DNA of 12,176 bases from DATCVA01 sp036567205 (GTDB lineage: Bacteria > Pseudomonadota > Gammaproteobacteria > Burkholderiales > Burkholderiaceae_B), in contig DATCVA010000255.1 in NCBI GenBank assembly GCA_036567205.1, forward strand, positions 1-12,176, read 5' to 3'. Numbering within the stretch: the stretch's first letter is position 1; each line of letters opens with the position of its first letter. The position numbers and the translations under genes were made by a program. This document shows, piece after piece, positions 1 to 7,566 of the stretch. The notes below the pieces were generated by a model. It was not told where the DNA came from. It was given only the letters and a program-made list of their open reading frames with translations, and ran no database searches.

Positions 1-1
1 C

Positions 2-115
2 TGTCAAAACGGTAATGCATGCCTCGAAGGCGTAGAACCCCAAACGGTGGTCGCCGCGGCATTGGAATTGCTCGATGCAGGTATGGGCGTTGCCCGAAGT
101 TTCAAGACAGCCTGA
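2..115 (+). CDS. C-terminal end of an unidentified protein (5' truncated)
   Basis: A frame open from the left edge gives 37 codons and ends at TGA 113-115. The tail includes VEPQTVVAAALELLDAG, a Val/Ala/Leu-rich amphipathic helix with ordinary protein composition, and then a short polar end. It stops 19 bases before the carbamoyltransferase start on the same strand, so it is probably the preceding gene of the glycan operon. The helix vaguely resembles the last helix of UDP-GlcNAc 2-epimerases or glycosyltransferases, but 37 residues are too few to assign a family. The other two forward frames meet stops early or overlap the next gene. Confidence 0.5.
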   Translation, partial: CQNGNACLEGVEPQTVVAAALELLDAGMGVARSFKTA

Positions 116-134
116 AATTAACAAAGGATGACTT

Positions 135-1871
135 ATGCTTACTCTGGGAATCAACGCTGCCTTCCATGATTGTTCCGCGGCATTGGTGCACGATGGAGAG
201 GTGGTTGCCGCCGCCGAAGAAGAGCGCTTTACAAGAGTAAAGCACGGCAAGCGTCCCGTACCTTTCTCTACCTGGCAATTACCTTATCATGCTATTGACT
301 ACTGTTTGAGCGAGGCGGGATGCGAACTGCGCGATGTCGATTCCATCGGCTACTCGTTCGATCCGCAACTGCTGCAAGAAGAGTTGGCGCCGCAACACGA
401 AATCCGATTGCCGCTGGAGCCCTCGGCTGCCAGACAGACGGACAACGGCTCTTCTCCGTGGGATCCTTTATTCCTGGCATACATTACAAATGCGCCACGC
501 CAGCTGGCCAGCGGCTTTCCTCATCATCTACAGAAGCGTTTCGCATCTGACACGCTGGACCATATCCTTGAGCGTTGGCGGTTTGTCGAGCACCATCTTA
601 GCCATGAAGCCAGTGCTTTTCTTGCGTCGCCTTATGATAACGCCGCGGTGCTTACTATGGACGGACGAGGCGAGCAGGCTTCCACCAGCTTCGGGCATTT
701 CCACGACGGAAAATATGATCGCTTGAAACAGATCAACCTGCCGCATTCTTTAGGCTTGCTATACGAAGACGTGACACGCTACCTGGGATTCCTGCATTCG
801 TCGGATGAATATAAGGTGATGGCTCTGGCGTCTTTCGGTAAACCCGCATATTTGAATGAGTTTCGCGAAATCGTTCAGACCGACGTCAACGGCGGGTATA
901 TTCTGCATCCCTCCAGGCTAAGAGAAAGGTTCGGCCCTGCACGCCTGCGAGGAGAAATACTGCAAACCCAGCACATGGATATCGCGCGCTCATTACAGCA
1001 AGTACTTGAAGAAACAGTCCTTGCCATGACGTATTGGCTATTTGGCAAGGCCAATGAAGACTATTTATGCATGGCGGGCGGCGTTGCATTGAACTGCGTC
1101 ATGAACTCGAAGCTTGTGTCAGACGGACCCTTTCGCGATATATGGGTCCAGCCCGCAGCGGGCGATGCCGGTACCTCTCTGGGCGTGGCGTTGTGGCTGG
1201 ATTTCCACTCCCGCGAAACAAACCGCAGGGAATGGGTGATGGATCACGCCTATTTAGGGCCTAGTTACACCGATGACGAGATAGAGGATTTCCTGCAGCG
1301 CTCGGGTGTGCGATATCAGCGGCTCGATAATGTTGCAGAAACGGCGGGCAATCTACTGGCTGAGGAAAAAATAATAGGTTGGTTTCAAGGGCGAATGGAA
1401 TTCGGTCCCCGCGCTCTGGGCGCTCGGTCTATTCTGGCATCTCCCCGCGATCCCCGTATGCAGGGGCGCCTGAACGAATTGAAGGACAGGGAAGATTTTC
1501 GGCCCGTCGCCCCGGTCGTCATGCAGGAAAGGGCAGGTCAGTGGTTCGATCCTCGTGGTGCATTGTCCGTTCAGGCGCCGTTTATGTTGTTCGTGTTCGA
1601 TGTCCTGCCGGAGCAGGCGTCTAAAATACCTGCGGTACGGCATATTGACGGCACAGCACGCGTGCAAACTGTAAGCCGGAACCAGAACCCGCTCTTGTAT
1701 GACTTGTTGCAGGCATTCGAGCAGCGCACAGGGGTTCCTGTGCTGGTAAATACTTCGTTCAATACTCGCGGAGAACCCATTGTTTGCAGCCCCAGGGACG
1801 CACTTGAGTGTTTTTGGACCTCGCCATTGAACGCCCTGGTCATAGGAAGTTTTCTGGTGGAAAAACCATGA
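135..1871 (+). CDS. NodU/CmcH-family O-carbamoyltransferase
   Basis: The 578-residue protein has the usual length of the family that moves the carbamoyl group of carbamoyl phosphate to a hydroxyl, as in NodU, CmcH and TobZ. The N-terminal actin-like fold starts with LGINAAFHDCSAALVHDG and EEERFTRVKHGKR (residues 4-40). The metal-binding signature HHLSHEAS lies at 153-160, followed by the acidic VLTMDGRGE strand. CMAGGVALNCVMNS and QPAAGDAGTSLG follow. The C-terminal YrdC-like domain has the Arg-rich GRMEFGPRALGAR (419-431), EDFRPVAP and VNTSFNTRGEP. No signal peptide is visible, so it should be cytosolic. AAAGGA at 123-128 sits 6 bases before the ATG. Its TGA overlaps the next ATG (ATGA). The neighbours are glycosyltransferases, so the acceptor is probably a sugar of a surface glycan; the P. 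aeruginosa core heptose, which is carbamoylated, is a precedent. The acceptor itself is inferred. Confidence 0.93.
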   Translation: MLTLGINAAFHDCSAALVHDGEVVAAAEEERFTRVKHGKRPVPFSTWQLPYHAIDYCLSEAGCELRDVDSIGYSFDPQLLQEELAPQHEIRLPLEPSAARQTDNGSSPWDPLFLAYITNAPRQLASGFPHHLQKRFASDTLDHILERWRFVEHHLSHEASAFLASPYDNAAVLTMDGRGEQASTSFGHFHDGKYDRLKQINLPHSLGLLYEDVTRYLGFLHSSDEYKVMALASFGKPAYLNEFREIVQTDVNGGYILHPSRLRERFGPARLRGEILQTQHMDIARSLQQVLEETVLAMTYWLFGKANEDYLCMAGGVALNCVMNSKLVSDGPFRDIWVQPAAGDAGTSLGVALWLDFHSRETNRREWVMDHAYLGPSYTDDEIEDFLQRSGVRYQRLDNVAETAGNLLAEEKIIGWFQGRMEFGPRALGARSILASPRDPRMQGRLNELKDREDFRPVAPVVMQERAGQWFDPRGALSVQAPFMLFVFDVLPEQASKIPAVRHIDGTARVQTVSRNQNPLLYDLLQAFEQRTGVPVLVNTSFNTRGEPIVCSPRDALECFWTSPLNALVIGSFLVEKP

Positions 1872-2857
1872 CAAACTCCTTGCCGTTAAGCGTATCGGTA
1901 ATAGTACCGACCTACAAGCGCCCCGACTTACTGAAGCGCTGCCTGGCAGCACTGCTGCACCAGTCCATATCGGGCGACACGTATGAAATCATCGTTTGCG
2001 ACGATGGCCCGAGCTCGGTTGTGGCAGAGCTGCTGCAACAACTGGCGGCGCATCAGGGTAATAACCGGCCATTAATGCGATACATCGCTGTAACGGCCAC
2101 TCAGGGGCCGGCGGCGGCGCGCAACGCGGGCTGGCACATTGCCAGGGCGCCCATTATTGCTTTCACCGATGATGATACGATTGCCGACCCGGGTTGGTTG
2201 AGCGCTGGTCTAAGCGCGATGGCATCGGGCGCCCACGCCGCCGTGGGCGCCATCATAATGCCTTTGCCCGAGAAACTCACAGACTACGAAAAAGATGCGG
2301 GACGACTGCAACAGGCCGAGTTCGCAACCGCTAATTGTTTTGTGCGGCGTGACGCGCTTGAAATGGTCGGCGGTTTCGATGAACGCTACACTCAAGCATG
2401 GCGCGAGGATTCCGACCTGCACTTTTCTTTGCTCAAGAACGGCTGCCTGATTATCCGGGCGCCTAACGCTATTGTCATGCACCCGCTGCGGCCGGCACGC
2501 TTTGCCGCCGGCCTGGCAATGCAGAAAAAAGTCATGTTCGATGTGCTGCTATACCGCAAGCATCGGCATCTGTATCGCGAGCGTATTCGAAAAGGCCCGC
2601 CATGGCTCTATTTACTCGTCACCGCCAGCCTGATCGTCGCCTTCTTTGCTTTTTTATCCGGTTGGGCCGCCGCCGCTAAAGTCGCCCTTTACATATGGGT
2701 GGCTTTAAGTCTGGGCTTTTTTATCTATCGTCTGGCCCGCACGTCCTTTGCTTTGAGAAACATAGCTGAATTGCTGGTTACTTCAGTTCTGATTCCGCCG
2801 CTGTCCATTTTCTGGCGCGTGGTGGGCGCTGCCCGTTTCGGCAGGGGACTGCCATGA
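1868..2857 (+). CDS. Family 2 glycosyltransferase with C-terminal membrane segments
   Basis: This is a 329-residue inverting GT-A glycosyltransferase. The N-terminal fold shows VSVIVPTYKRPD (9-20), the nucleotide-binding strand IIVCDDG (41-47), GPAAARNAG (80-88) and the metal-binding DXD-type motif FTDDDT (99-104). The acceptor region has GGFDERY followed by the WRED catalytic-base motif (E180, D181). After about residue 245 there are three hydrophobic stretches (about 246-263, 268-289 and 300-318), so the enzyme is probably anchored in the inner membrane with its catalytic domain in the cytosol. The frame extends upstream to 1808, but ATG 1868 is chosen because it forms an ATGA overlap with the carbamoyltransferase stop and has GGTGGA 6 bases upstream. 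Its own stop overlaps the next ATG the same way. The donor and acceptor sugars cannot be told from sequence. Confidence 0.92.
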   Translation: MTNSLPLSVSVIVPTYKRPDLLKRCLAALLHQSISGDTYEIIVCDDGPSSVVAELLQQLAAHQGNNRPLMRYIAVTATQGPAAARNAGWHIARAPIIAFTDDDTIADPGWLSAGLSAMASGAHAAVGAIIMPLPEKLTDYEKDAGRLQQAEFATANCFVRRDALEMVGGFDERYTQAWREDSDLHFSLLKNGCLIIRAPNAIVMHPLRPARFAAGLAMQKKVMFDVLLYRKHRHLYRERIRKGPPWLYLLVTASLIVAFFAFLSGWAAAAKVALYIWVALSLGFFIYRLARTSFALRNIAELLVTSVLIPPLSIFWRVVGAARFGRGLP

Positions 2858-3927
2858 GCGCCGTTAATTTGTGGTGTCCTGCGCCGCGCAAGGTAGCGGT
2901 TTTTCGCGCTTTGAATCTGGGCGACTTGCTATGCGCCATCCCCGCATTACGCAGCCTGCGTCAAACTTTGCCTGCTGCCCGGATTACTTTGATCGGCCTG
3001 GAAAGCATGCGCCCGCTCATGCAGCGCTTTAGCCATTATGTAGATGAGCTCATAGCCTTTCCCGGTTATCCGGCTTTTCCAGAACAGCCGGCGCGTAGTT
3101 CAGCCTTACCGGATTTTTACCGCCGCATGCAAGCGCAAAGCTTCGACCTGGCTCTTCAAATGCATGGCAGCGGCGACCATTCCAATTCCATAGTTCAGGC
3201 GTTAGGTGCGAGGCAATGGGCAGGTTTCGTCCCTGAAAAATCACAGCAAACCCCATGCTTGATGGCTTGGCCTGAAGGCCAACCGGAAGTCAAACGATAC
3301 CTTGCGCTTCTGGAGTATCTAGGTTTGCCGAAGCGGGGCGCCGAGATGGAATTTCCACTTAATGCAAAAGACCTTGCGCTCGCCCGGCAGGTAGCTAGCC
3401 GTGTACATATCAGTCCGGCCCGGACCATTTTTATTCACCCCGGCGCGCGCCTGATGTCAAGACGGTGGCCTTTACGGCGCTTTACCGAAGTAGGTCGGCA
3501 TCTGGCGCTGGGCGGTTGGCGAATTGCCGTCACTGGCAGCGAAGCAGAGCGTCCCCTGACTAGCGGCCTGGCAACCGCCATCGGCGATTCGGCGGTTGAC
3601 CTGGGCGGGGTGACCGGACTTGGAGCGTTGGCAAGTTTATTGACACACGGACGATTGCTTATCTGCAATGACACCGGCGTATCGCATATTGCTGCCGCGG
3701 TTCAGCTGCGCAGCGTCATCATCGCCTCGGGAAGCGATGTGGCCCGCTGGGCTCCATTGAACAGAAACCTGCACACTGTGCTGCACGCGGACATGTCTTG
3801 CAGACCATGCGCATACGATCTTTGTCCGATTGGTCATCCATGCGCGTTGGCAATAACTACTGAACAGGTTGTAAGCGCTGCTTTAGAACAATTGGCCAAA
3901 GGGCTTAACCATGAACAACGCTGCTGA
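2854..3927 (+). CDS. Family 9 glycosyltransferase (heptosyltransferase-like)
   Basis: The 357-residue protein matches the ADP-heptose:LPS heptosyltransferase family (GT9, GT-B fold). The N-terminal half opens with VAVFRALNLGDLLCAIPALRSLR, the GD-loop typical of WaaC/WaaF/WaaQ relatives. The C-terminal half has IHPGAR followed by RRWPLRRFTEVGRHL, then VTGSEAE, and the signature NDTGVSHIAAA that contacts the nucleotide-sugar. A cysteine cluster CRPCAYDLCPIGHPC lies near the C terminus, as in many GT9 members. It has no signal peptide and would be a cytosolic, membrane-peripheral enzyme. ATG overlaps the upstream TGA, with AGGGGA 5 bases before it, and its 3' end overlaps the next gene by 17 bases. 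GT9 members also transfer sugars other than heptose, so heptose is likely but not proven. Confidence 0.9.
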   Translation: MSAVNLWCPAPRKVAVFRALNLGDLLCAIPALRSLRQTLPAARITLIGLESMRPLMQRFSHYVDELIAFPGYPAFPEQPARSSALPDFYRRMQAQSFDLALQMHGSGDHSNSIVQALGARQWAGFVPEKSQQTPCLMAWPEGQPEVKRYLALLEYLGLPKRGAEMEFPLNAKDLALARQVASRVHISPARTIFIHPGARLMSRRWPLRRFTEVGRHLALGGWRIAVTGSEAERPLTSGLATAIGDSAVDLGGVTGLGALASLLTHGRLLICNDTGVSHIAAAVQLRSVIIASGSDVARWAPLNRNLHTVLHADMSCRPCAYDLCPIGHPCALAITTEQVVSAALEQLAKGLNHEQRC

Positions 3928-4918
3928 CAAGGCCGTATTCTTGAAGGGCGGGACAGCATTGCGCCGCCGGCTGCGTATTTTGACGTGGCACGTACATGGC
4001 AACTACCTGTATTCCCTGACTCAGGCGCCACATGACTTCATTGTGCCGACTTTGCCGGGCAATCCCGCGGGTTACGGCGCCTTAGGCCCTAAGATTCCTT
4101 GGGGCAGCAATGTATTTCAAGTGCAGGCGCACGAACTGCACAATGAAAAACTGGATTGCGTTATATATCAATCGCGCAACGTATTCGAACGCGATCGTTT
4201 CGACTTGCTGACACCTCAGCAGCAAGCGTTGCCCTGCGCATATATAGAACATAATCCCCCGGAACCGCATCCTACCGATAGCGTGCATTTTTTCCGGCAC
4301 GATAATGGCGTCCTGGTTCACGTTACTCCTTACAACGCATTAATGTGGCACTCGCCCGGCGTCTGCACGCGAATCATAGAGCACGGAGTTATCGCTTCGC
4401 CCACCCCTCTGTATACCGGCGAACTAACTCGAGGCATCACGGCAATCAATCATTTAAAGCAACGGGGCCGGCGGGTAGGCGCCGATATATATGAATGGGC
4501 GGCAAGCCATGTGCCGCTGGACTTGATTGGCATGCAATCAGAAGCCATGGGCGGATTAGGAGAGGTATCGAATATGCAAGTGCCAGCTTATATGGCCAGA
4601 TACCGTTTTTTCTTCAGTCCTATCCGCTATGCAAGCCTTGGCTTGTCGCTGATCGAGGCCATGATGGCTGGAATGCCCGTTGTGGGGGTGGCCGCTACCG
4701 AATTACCTAATGTAATAGCCAACGGAGTCAATGGCTACGTAGATAGCCGGCGCGATCGTTTACTGGCGTGCATGCAACAGTTGCTTCATGAACCCGCATT
4801 AGCCCAGGCATGGGGCCAGGCCGCAAGGGAAACAGCCCGGAAACGTTTTTCTATTAACCGCTATATCGACGACTGGAACGATATTTTGATTCAACTGACC
4901 GGAGTACGACATGAATGA
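3911..4918 (+). CDS. Family 4-like (group 1) glycosyltransferase
   Basis: The 335-residue protein has the C-terminal half of a GT-B retaining glycosyltransferase. The clearest signature is LGLSLIEAMMAGMPVVG (residues 243-259) with the conserved Glu249 of the E-x7-E-like region, followed by ATELPNVIANGVNGYV, the loop that binds the nucleotide-sugar. An EHGV turn at 157-160 marks the interdomain region. The N-terminal domain is poorly conserved and short, and the usual Gly-rich acceptor loop is not obvious; HVHGNYLYSLTQ (27-38) is the nearest equivalent. There is no signal peptide or membrane segment. The start at 3911 lies inside the 3' end of the GT9 gene with AAAGGG 7 bases upstream, and its stop overlaps the next gene by 8 bases. 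Family membership is firm, substrate unknown. Confidence 0.85.
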   Translation: MNNAADKAVFLKGGTALRRRLRILTWHVHGNYLYSLTQAPHDFIVPTLPGNPAGYGALGPKIPWGSNVFQVQAHELHNEKLDCVIYQSRNVFERDRFDLLTPQQQALPCAYIEHNPPEPHPTDSVHFFRHDNGVLVHVTPYNALMWHSPGVCTRIIEHGVIASPTPLYTGELTRGITAINHLKQRGRRVGADIYEWAASHVPLDLIGMQSEAMGGLGEVSNMQVPAYMARYRFFFSPIRYASLGLSLIEAMMAGMPVVGVAATELPNVIANGVNGYVDSRRDRLLACMQQLLHEPALAQAWGQAARETARKRFSINRYIDDWNDILIQLTGVRHE

Positions 4919-5930
4919 CAATTCAGATCAGCGTGGGCCGGTGCTTGTAGCAGGCGGCGCCGGCTTTCTGGGCTCGCATTTATGCAAAAGGCTGGTGGGC
5001 GAAGGTTATAAAGTGATATGTCTGGATAACCTGCAGACGGGACGTCGGGAAAACGTGAAGCCGCTATTGAATAATCCTTTGTTTTCGCTATTGCTACATG
5101 ATGTTGTCGACCCCATTCCCGTAAAGACCCCATTGACACACATTTACAACCTGGCCTGTCCGGCGTCTCCCAGACATTATCAGGCCGATCCGGTACACAC
5201 ATTGCGAACTTGCGTCTATGGCGCTTATAACTTGTTGGAGCTAGCTCGCAAGAACGATGCGCGCATATTACAAGCGTCCACCAGCGAAGTTTACGGCAAT
5301 CCTCATGTGCACCCTCAATCGGAATCATATCGCGGCAATGTCAACATGGTGGGGCTGCGATCGTGTTATGACGAAGGAAAGCGTTGCGCAGAGACTTTGT
5401 TTGTCGATTATGGCGCGCGTCAGCATCTGTCTGTCAAGATCGCCCGTATTTTCAATACGTACGGCCCTGGAATGTCGGAAAGCGATGGGCGACTAGTGTC
5501 AAATCTTATCCTCCAGGCCTTGCACGGCCATAAATTAACGATTTATGGCGATGGAAGCCAGACGCGATCTTTGTGCTATGTGGACGATATGATAGAAGGG
5601 CTCGTGCGCTTGATGAAAAGCCCGGCATCGTTTCGTGGTCCGGTAAACCTGGGCAACCCGCAAGAGAGCTCGGTATTGGATATAGCCGGCTTGATAAGCA
5701 AGCTGGTCGGTGCTGATCCGTCATTTGAGTTTCTTCCATTGCCTTCAGATGACCCCGAACAGCGCTGCCCCGATATCTTGCTTGCCCGCCGCCATCTGGA
5801 ATGGCAACCCGCTATCGGCCTGGAAAGCGGGTTGCGTAAAACCATACGCTATTTTGCGCTTGTCCGCCGGGCGCACGCCCGCATCTATGCACAGGACCGG
5901 CAGGAGAACCAGCAAAACGCAAGTTTTTAA
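4911..5930 (+). CDS. UDP-glucuronate decarboxylase-like NAD-dependent SDR
   Basis: The 339-residue extended short-chain dehydrogenase resembles UDP-xylose synthase (UXS), which oxidises and decarboxylates UDP-glucuronate to UDP-xylose. The NAD-binding GGAGFLGSH spans 15-23 (Gly15, Gly18 and Gly21 form GxxGxxG). LACPASPRHYQADPVHTL (81-98) and TSEVYGNP (124-131, with a Glu at 126 typical of UXS) are close to the UXS consensus. The catalytic pair is Y153-x3-K157 in CYDEGKRCAET. ARIFNTYGPGM and GDGSQTRSLCYVDDM follow. It is soluble and has no signal peptide. GGAG at 4901-4904 lies 6 bases before the ATG. It closes the glycan operon and would supply a pentose donor to the upstream glycosyltransferases. 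The exact product is inferred, since dTDP-glucose dehydratases and other epimerases share the fold but usually lack the CPASPxHYQxDP motif. Its stop overlaps the convergent cytochrome gene. Confidence 0.88.
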   Translation: MNDNSDQRGPVLVAGGAGFLGSHLCKRLVGEGYKVICLDNLQTGRRENVKPLLNNPLFSLLLHDVVDPIPVKTPLTHIYNLACPASPRHYQADPVHTLRTCVYGAYNLLELARKNDARILQASTSEVYGNPHVHPQSESYRGNVNMVGLRSCYDEGKRCAETLFVDYGARQHLSVKIARIFNTYGPGMSESDGRLVSNLILQALHGHKLTIYGDGSQTRSLCYVDDMIEGLVRLMKSPASFRGPVNLGNPQESSVLDIAGLISKLVGADPSFEFLPLPSDDPEQRCPDILLARRHLEWQPAIGLESGLRKTIRYFALVRRAHARIYAQDRQENQQNASF

Positions 5931-6799
5931 TCTGTGTCTCGCAGTGTATACAGGAATGCGGCGATATCGCGTGCATCTTGTTCAGTTACGCCAAGATCAG
6001 GCATTGCCGACAAAGGATCGATCCGTGTCGGCCATCGTATCCAGTGCACCATATTGGCCGGCGTATTGGGAAGCACGCCAGCGATGTATTGCCTGCTGGC
6101 AATGCCAGCCAGTGGCGGGCCGACATGGTGACGTGCTCCGACGATCCCGGGTATTACGTGGCACGTGGCGCACAAATACTGCTGTATCGCCCGTCGCCCG
6201 GCGGTGATATCGCCGAGCCGCACATTCTGAACCGGGGGAGCTGTAGGTGCTGCAGATGTCTGTACAGGCGTCTGAGTCTGCGCATACTGCCTGCTCCAAC
6301 GCTGGTAGTCAGCGGGTGACAAGGTTGGCAAAGCTTTCATGAAAGCCACCACATTCCATATTTCCTCGTCGCTCATTCGATACTGCCATGCGGGCATGCC
6401 GCTCATCTTGATGCCATACCGGATTATCCAGTAGGCCTCGGCCGCGGACCATTCCTGCGCTGAAGCGACCAGGGATGCGGGCGCTGGCGTCAGGCCAAGC
6501 GCGAACGGTTGAGGCGCGACGCCCGGGGCGCCGTGGCACTGCACGCAATGCGCACGAAAGTGCTTGAAGCCGTCGACAACACGATCGGCGCTATCCAGCG
6601 CGGGTACATCCACGTCGACGGTACGTAGCTTGACCGAACGCCGCAAAGATGTTTCAAGCACTTGGTAAACGATGGCCGTGTGCTGATCGGTCGCACTGAC
6701 GTTATACAAGCCGGTGTAGATTGCAATGCCACCCAGCAGGGCCGCTGCTGCTGCCGTGGTCGCCAGGGTGATGCCGGCAACGTACTTATATGTCTTCAT
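5927..6799 (-). CDS. Membrane-anchored dihaem cytochrome c
   Basis: The protein has two c-type haem domains behind one N-terminal membrane helix (about residues 8-29 of the 290-residue form). The first haem site is CVQCH with GMPAW about 45 residues later as the likely Met ligand. The second is CATCH with SAMPDLGV as Met ligand. A Pro/Thr/Gln/Ala-rich linker separates the domains. The anchor has no lipobox, so it should hold the haem domains in the periplasm. ATG at 6797-6799 has GGA 9 bases upstream on the minus strand; an in-frame GTG two codons earlier (6803-6805) is an equally possible start. It lies 18 bases downstream of the other cytochrome gene on the same strand, so the two are cotranscribed. 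The second domain is very similar to that protein (GVLPN, PANMVHWI). It is a likely electron donor to the divergent oxidase. Confidence 0.9.
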   Translation of the reverse strand: MKTYKYVAGITLATTAAAAALLGGIAIYTGLYNVSATDQHTAIVYQVLETSLRRSVKLRTVDVDVPALDSADRVVDGFKHFRAHCVQCHGAPGVAPQPFALGLTPAPASLVASAQEWSAAEAYWIIRYGIKMSGMPAWQYRMSDEEIWNVVAFMKALPTLSPADYQRWSRQYAQTQTPVQTSAAPTAPPVQNVRLGDITAGRRAIQQYLCATCHVIPGIVGARHHVGPPLAGIASRQYIAGVLPNTPANMVHWIRWPTRIDPLSAMPDLGVTEQDARDIAAFLYTLRDTD

Positions 6800-6817
6800 T
6801 TTCACGTATCCGTAGCG

Positions 6818-7273
6818 TTAAGGCAGGGCAAGGAGGTAGGCGGCGATGTCTTTCGCATCCGCCTCATTCAACCCCATGTTGGGCATGGCGGTGCGTGGGT
6901 CGATCGCCGGAGGATCAAGCAACCATCGCACCAGGTTGGCGGGCGAGTTTGGCAGCACGCCACCCACGTAGGCGCGCAAAGCTATTTTATCCAGCGGCGG
7001 ACCAATCCTGGACGTGGGTCCCCTTACGCCAGGCACCGCATGGCAGGCGACGCAGCCATAGTTCGAGATAAGCTGACGGCCACGGCCTGGGTCGGCTCCC
7101 TTTAATTGATAGGCTTCGCTGCGGGGTGAAAGGGCAGGGCGTTCCTCGCCGCAGCCAATCAGCAGAAAAAGGGCGGCCATGCCGAGCAGCACCGAGGCCG
7201 GACTGGCAAAGCGTAGCGTATATCGCGTCAGTTTCGGCATGGCATTATCGTTGCGGCTCTTTTCGCTCCTCAT
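6818..7273 (-). CDS. Lipoprotein monohaem cytochrome c
   Basis: The 151-residue protein has a long basic N-region, a hydrophobic stretch (about 27-40) and the lipobox LLIGC with Cys41, so it is probably an acylated periplasmic lipoprotein. The single haem site is CVACH (74-78), followed by IGPPL, the GVLPN...PANLVRW segment and TAMPNMG, which supplies the distal Met (M130). The frame is open for 46 more codons upstream. ATG 7273 is chosen because AGGA lies 8 bases before it on the minus strand. ATG 7240 gives a shorter, more typical signal peptide (MPKLTRY...) but has no ribosome site at the right distance, so it stays an alternative. It is the first gene of a two-gene cytochrome operon divergent from coxBA. 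Confidence 0.87.
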   Translation of the reverse strand: MRSEKSRNDNAMPKLTRYTLRFASPASVLLGMAALFLLIGCGEERPALSPRSEAYQLKGADPGRGRQLISNYGCVACHAVPGVRGPTSRIGPPLDKIALRAYVGGVLPNSPANLVRWLLDPPAIDPRTAMPNMGLNEADAKDIAAYLLALP

Positions 7274-7300
7274 TTCGCTATTCCTGTGTCTGAAAGCCAT

Positions 7301-7332
7301 GCAGCAATTGCTTTGCCAAGTGCAATTGCTGC
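7301..7332. repeat. Perfect 11-base inverted repeat in the divergent spacer (candidate operator)
   Basis: GCAGCAATTGC at 7301-7311 is the exact reverse complement of GCAATTGCTGC at 7322-7332, with a 10-base spacer. Each arm contains the 8-base palindrome GCAATTGC, and the two palindromes start 18 bases apart. The element lies 28 bases upstream of the chosen start of the minus-strand cytochrome gene. This fits a dimeric or tandem-site regulator binding between the two arms of the oxidase locus, or a hairpin in the minus-strand leader mRNA. A related AATTGCTG occurs at 7551-7558. The regulator is unknown; it does not match the FNR box TTGAT-N4-ATCAA. Confidence 0.5.
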
Positions 7333-7522
7333 TGGTTGACCTTCGCAGGATGAAACCGAACAGGCAGTAAGTGCCGATTGTGTGTAAATTTTTCAAAACA
7401 AGTACCAACATACCGACAGCAGGTCACTATTGGCAAGGTATTGCGCTGTGCGTTTTTATTGGAACTGTCTTGGTATGCAAAGTGCTGGGCAAAGCGAATG
7501 GCACGCATTGCGGCGCCGGTTT

Positions 7523-7553
7523 TTGTAAGCCGCATTCCTTCGCCAAATATAAT
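7523..7553 (+). promoter_or_regulatory. Candidate sigma-70 promoter of coxB
   Basis: A perfect -10 hexamer TATAAT lies at 7548-7553. The best -35 is TTGTAA at 7523-7528, matching four of six consensus bases, with a long 19-base spacing. Transcription would begin near 7560, only about 7 bases before the ATG at 7567. The mRNA would therefore be almost leaderless. If this promoter is used, in-frame starts further upstream (7378, 7498) are excluded. The motif was found by eye and the -35 is weak. Confidence 0.3.
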
Positions 7554-7566
7554 TGCTGATCTTTAC

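Noticed and set aside
1808..1867. Twenty-codon upstream extension of the family 2 glycosyltransferase
   Set aside because: It would overlap the carbamoyltransferase by 64 bases and adds residues unlike a GT-A start; ATG 1868 has a ribosome site and an ATGA overlap.
135..1871. Naming the carbamoyltransferase nodU and treating the block as a nodulation cluster
   Set aside because: No nodABC-type genes are present; the family is also found in antibiotic and surface-glycan pathways.
1353..1952. 199-codon minus-strand frame opposite the carbamoyltransferase end
   Set aside because: Low-complexity Arg/Ser/Cys-rich translation with no domain, opposite strongly conserved motifs on the plus strand.
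7274..7566. FNR/Anr-type box controlling the oxidase genes
   Set aside because: No TTGAT-N4-ATCAA-like site was found in the divergent spacer; the only clear symmetry is the GCAATTGC repeat.
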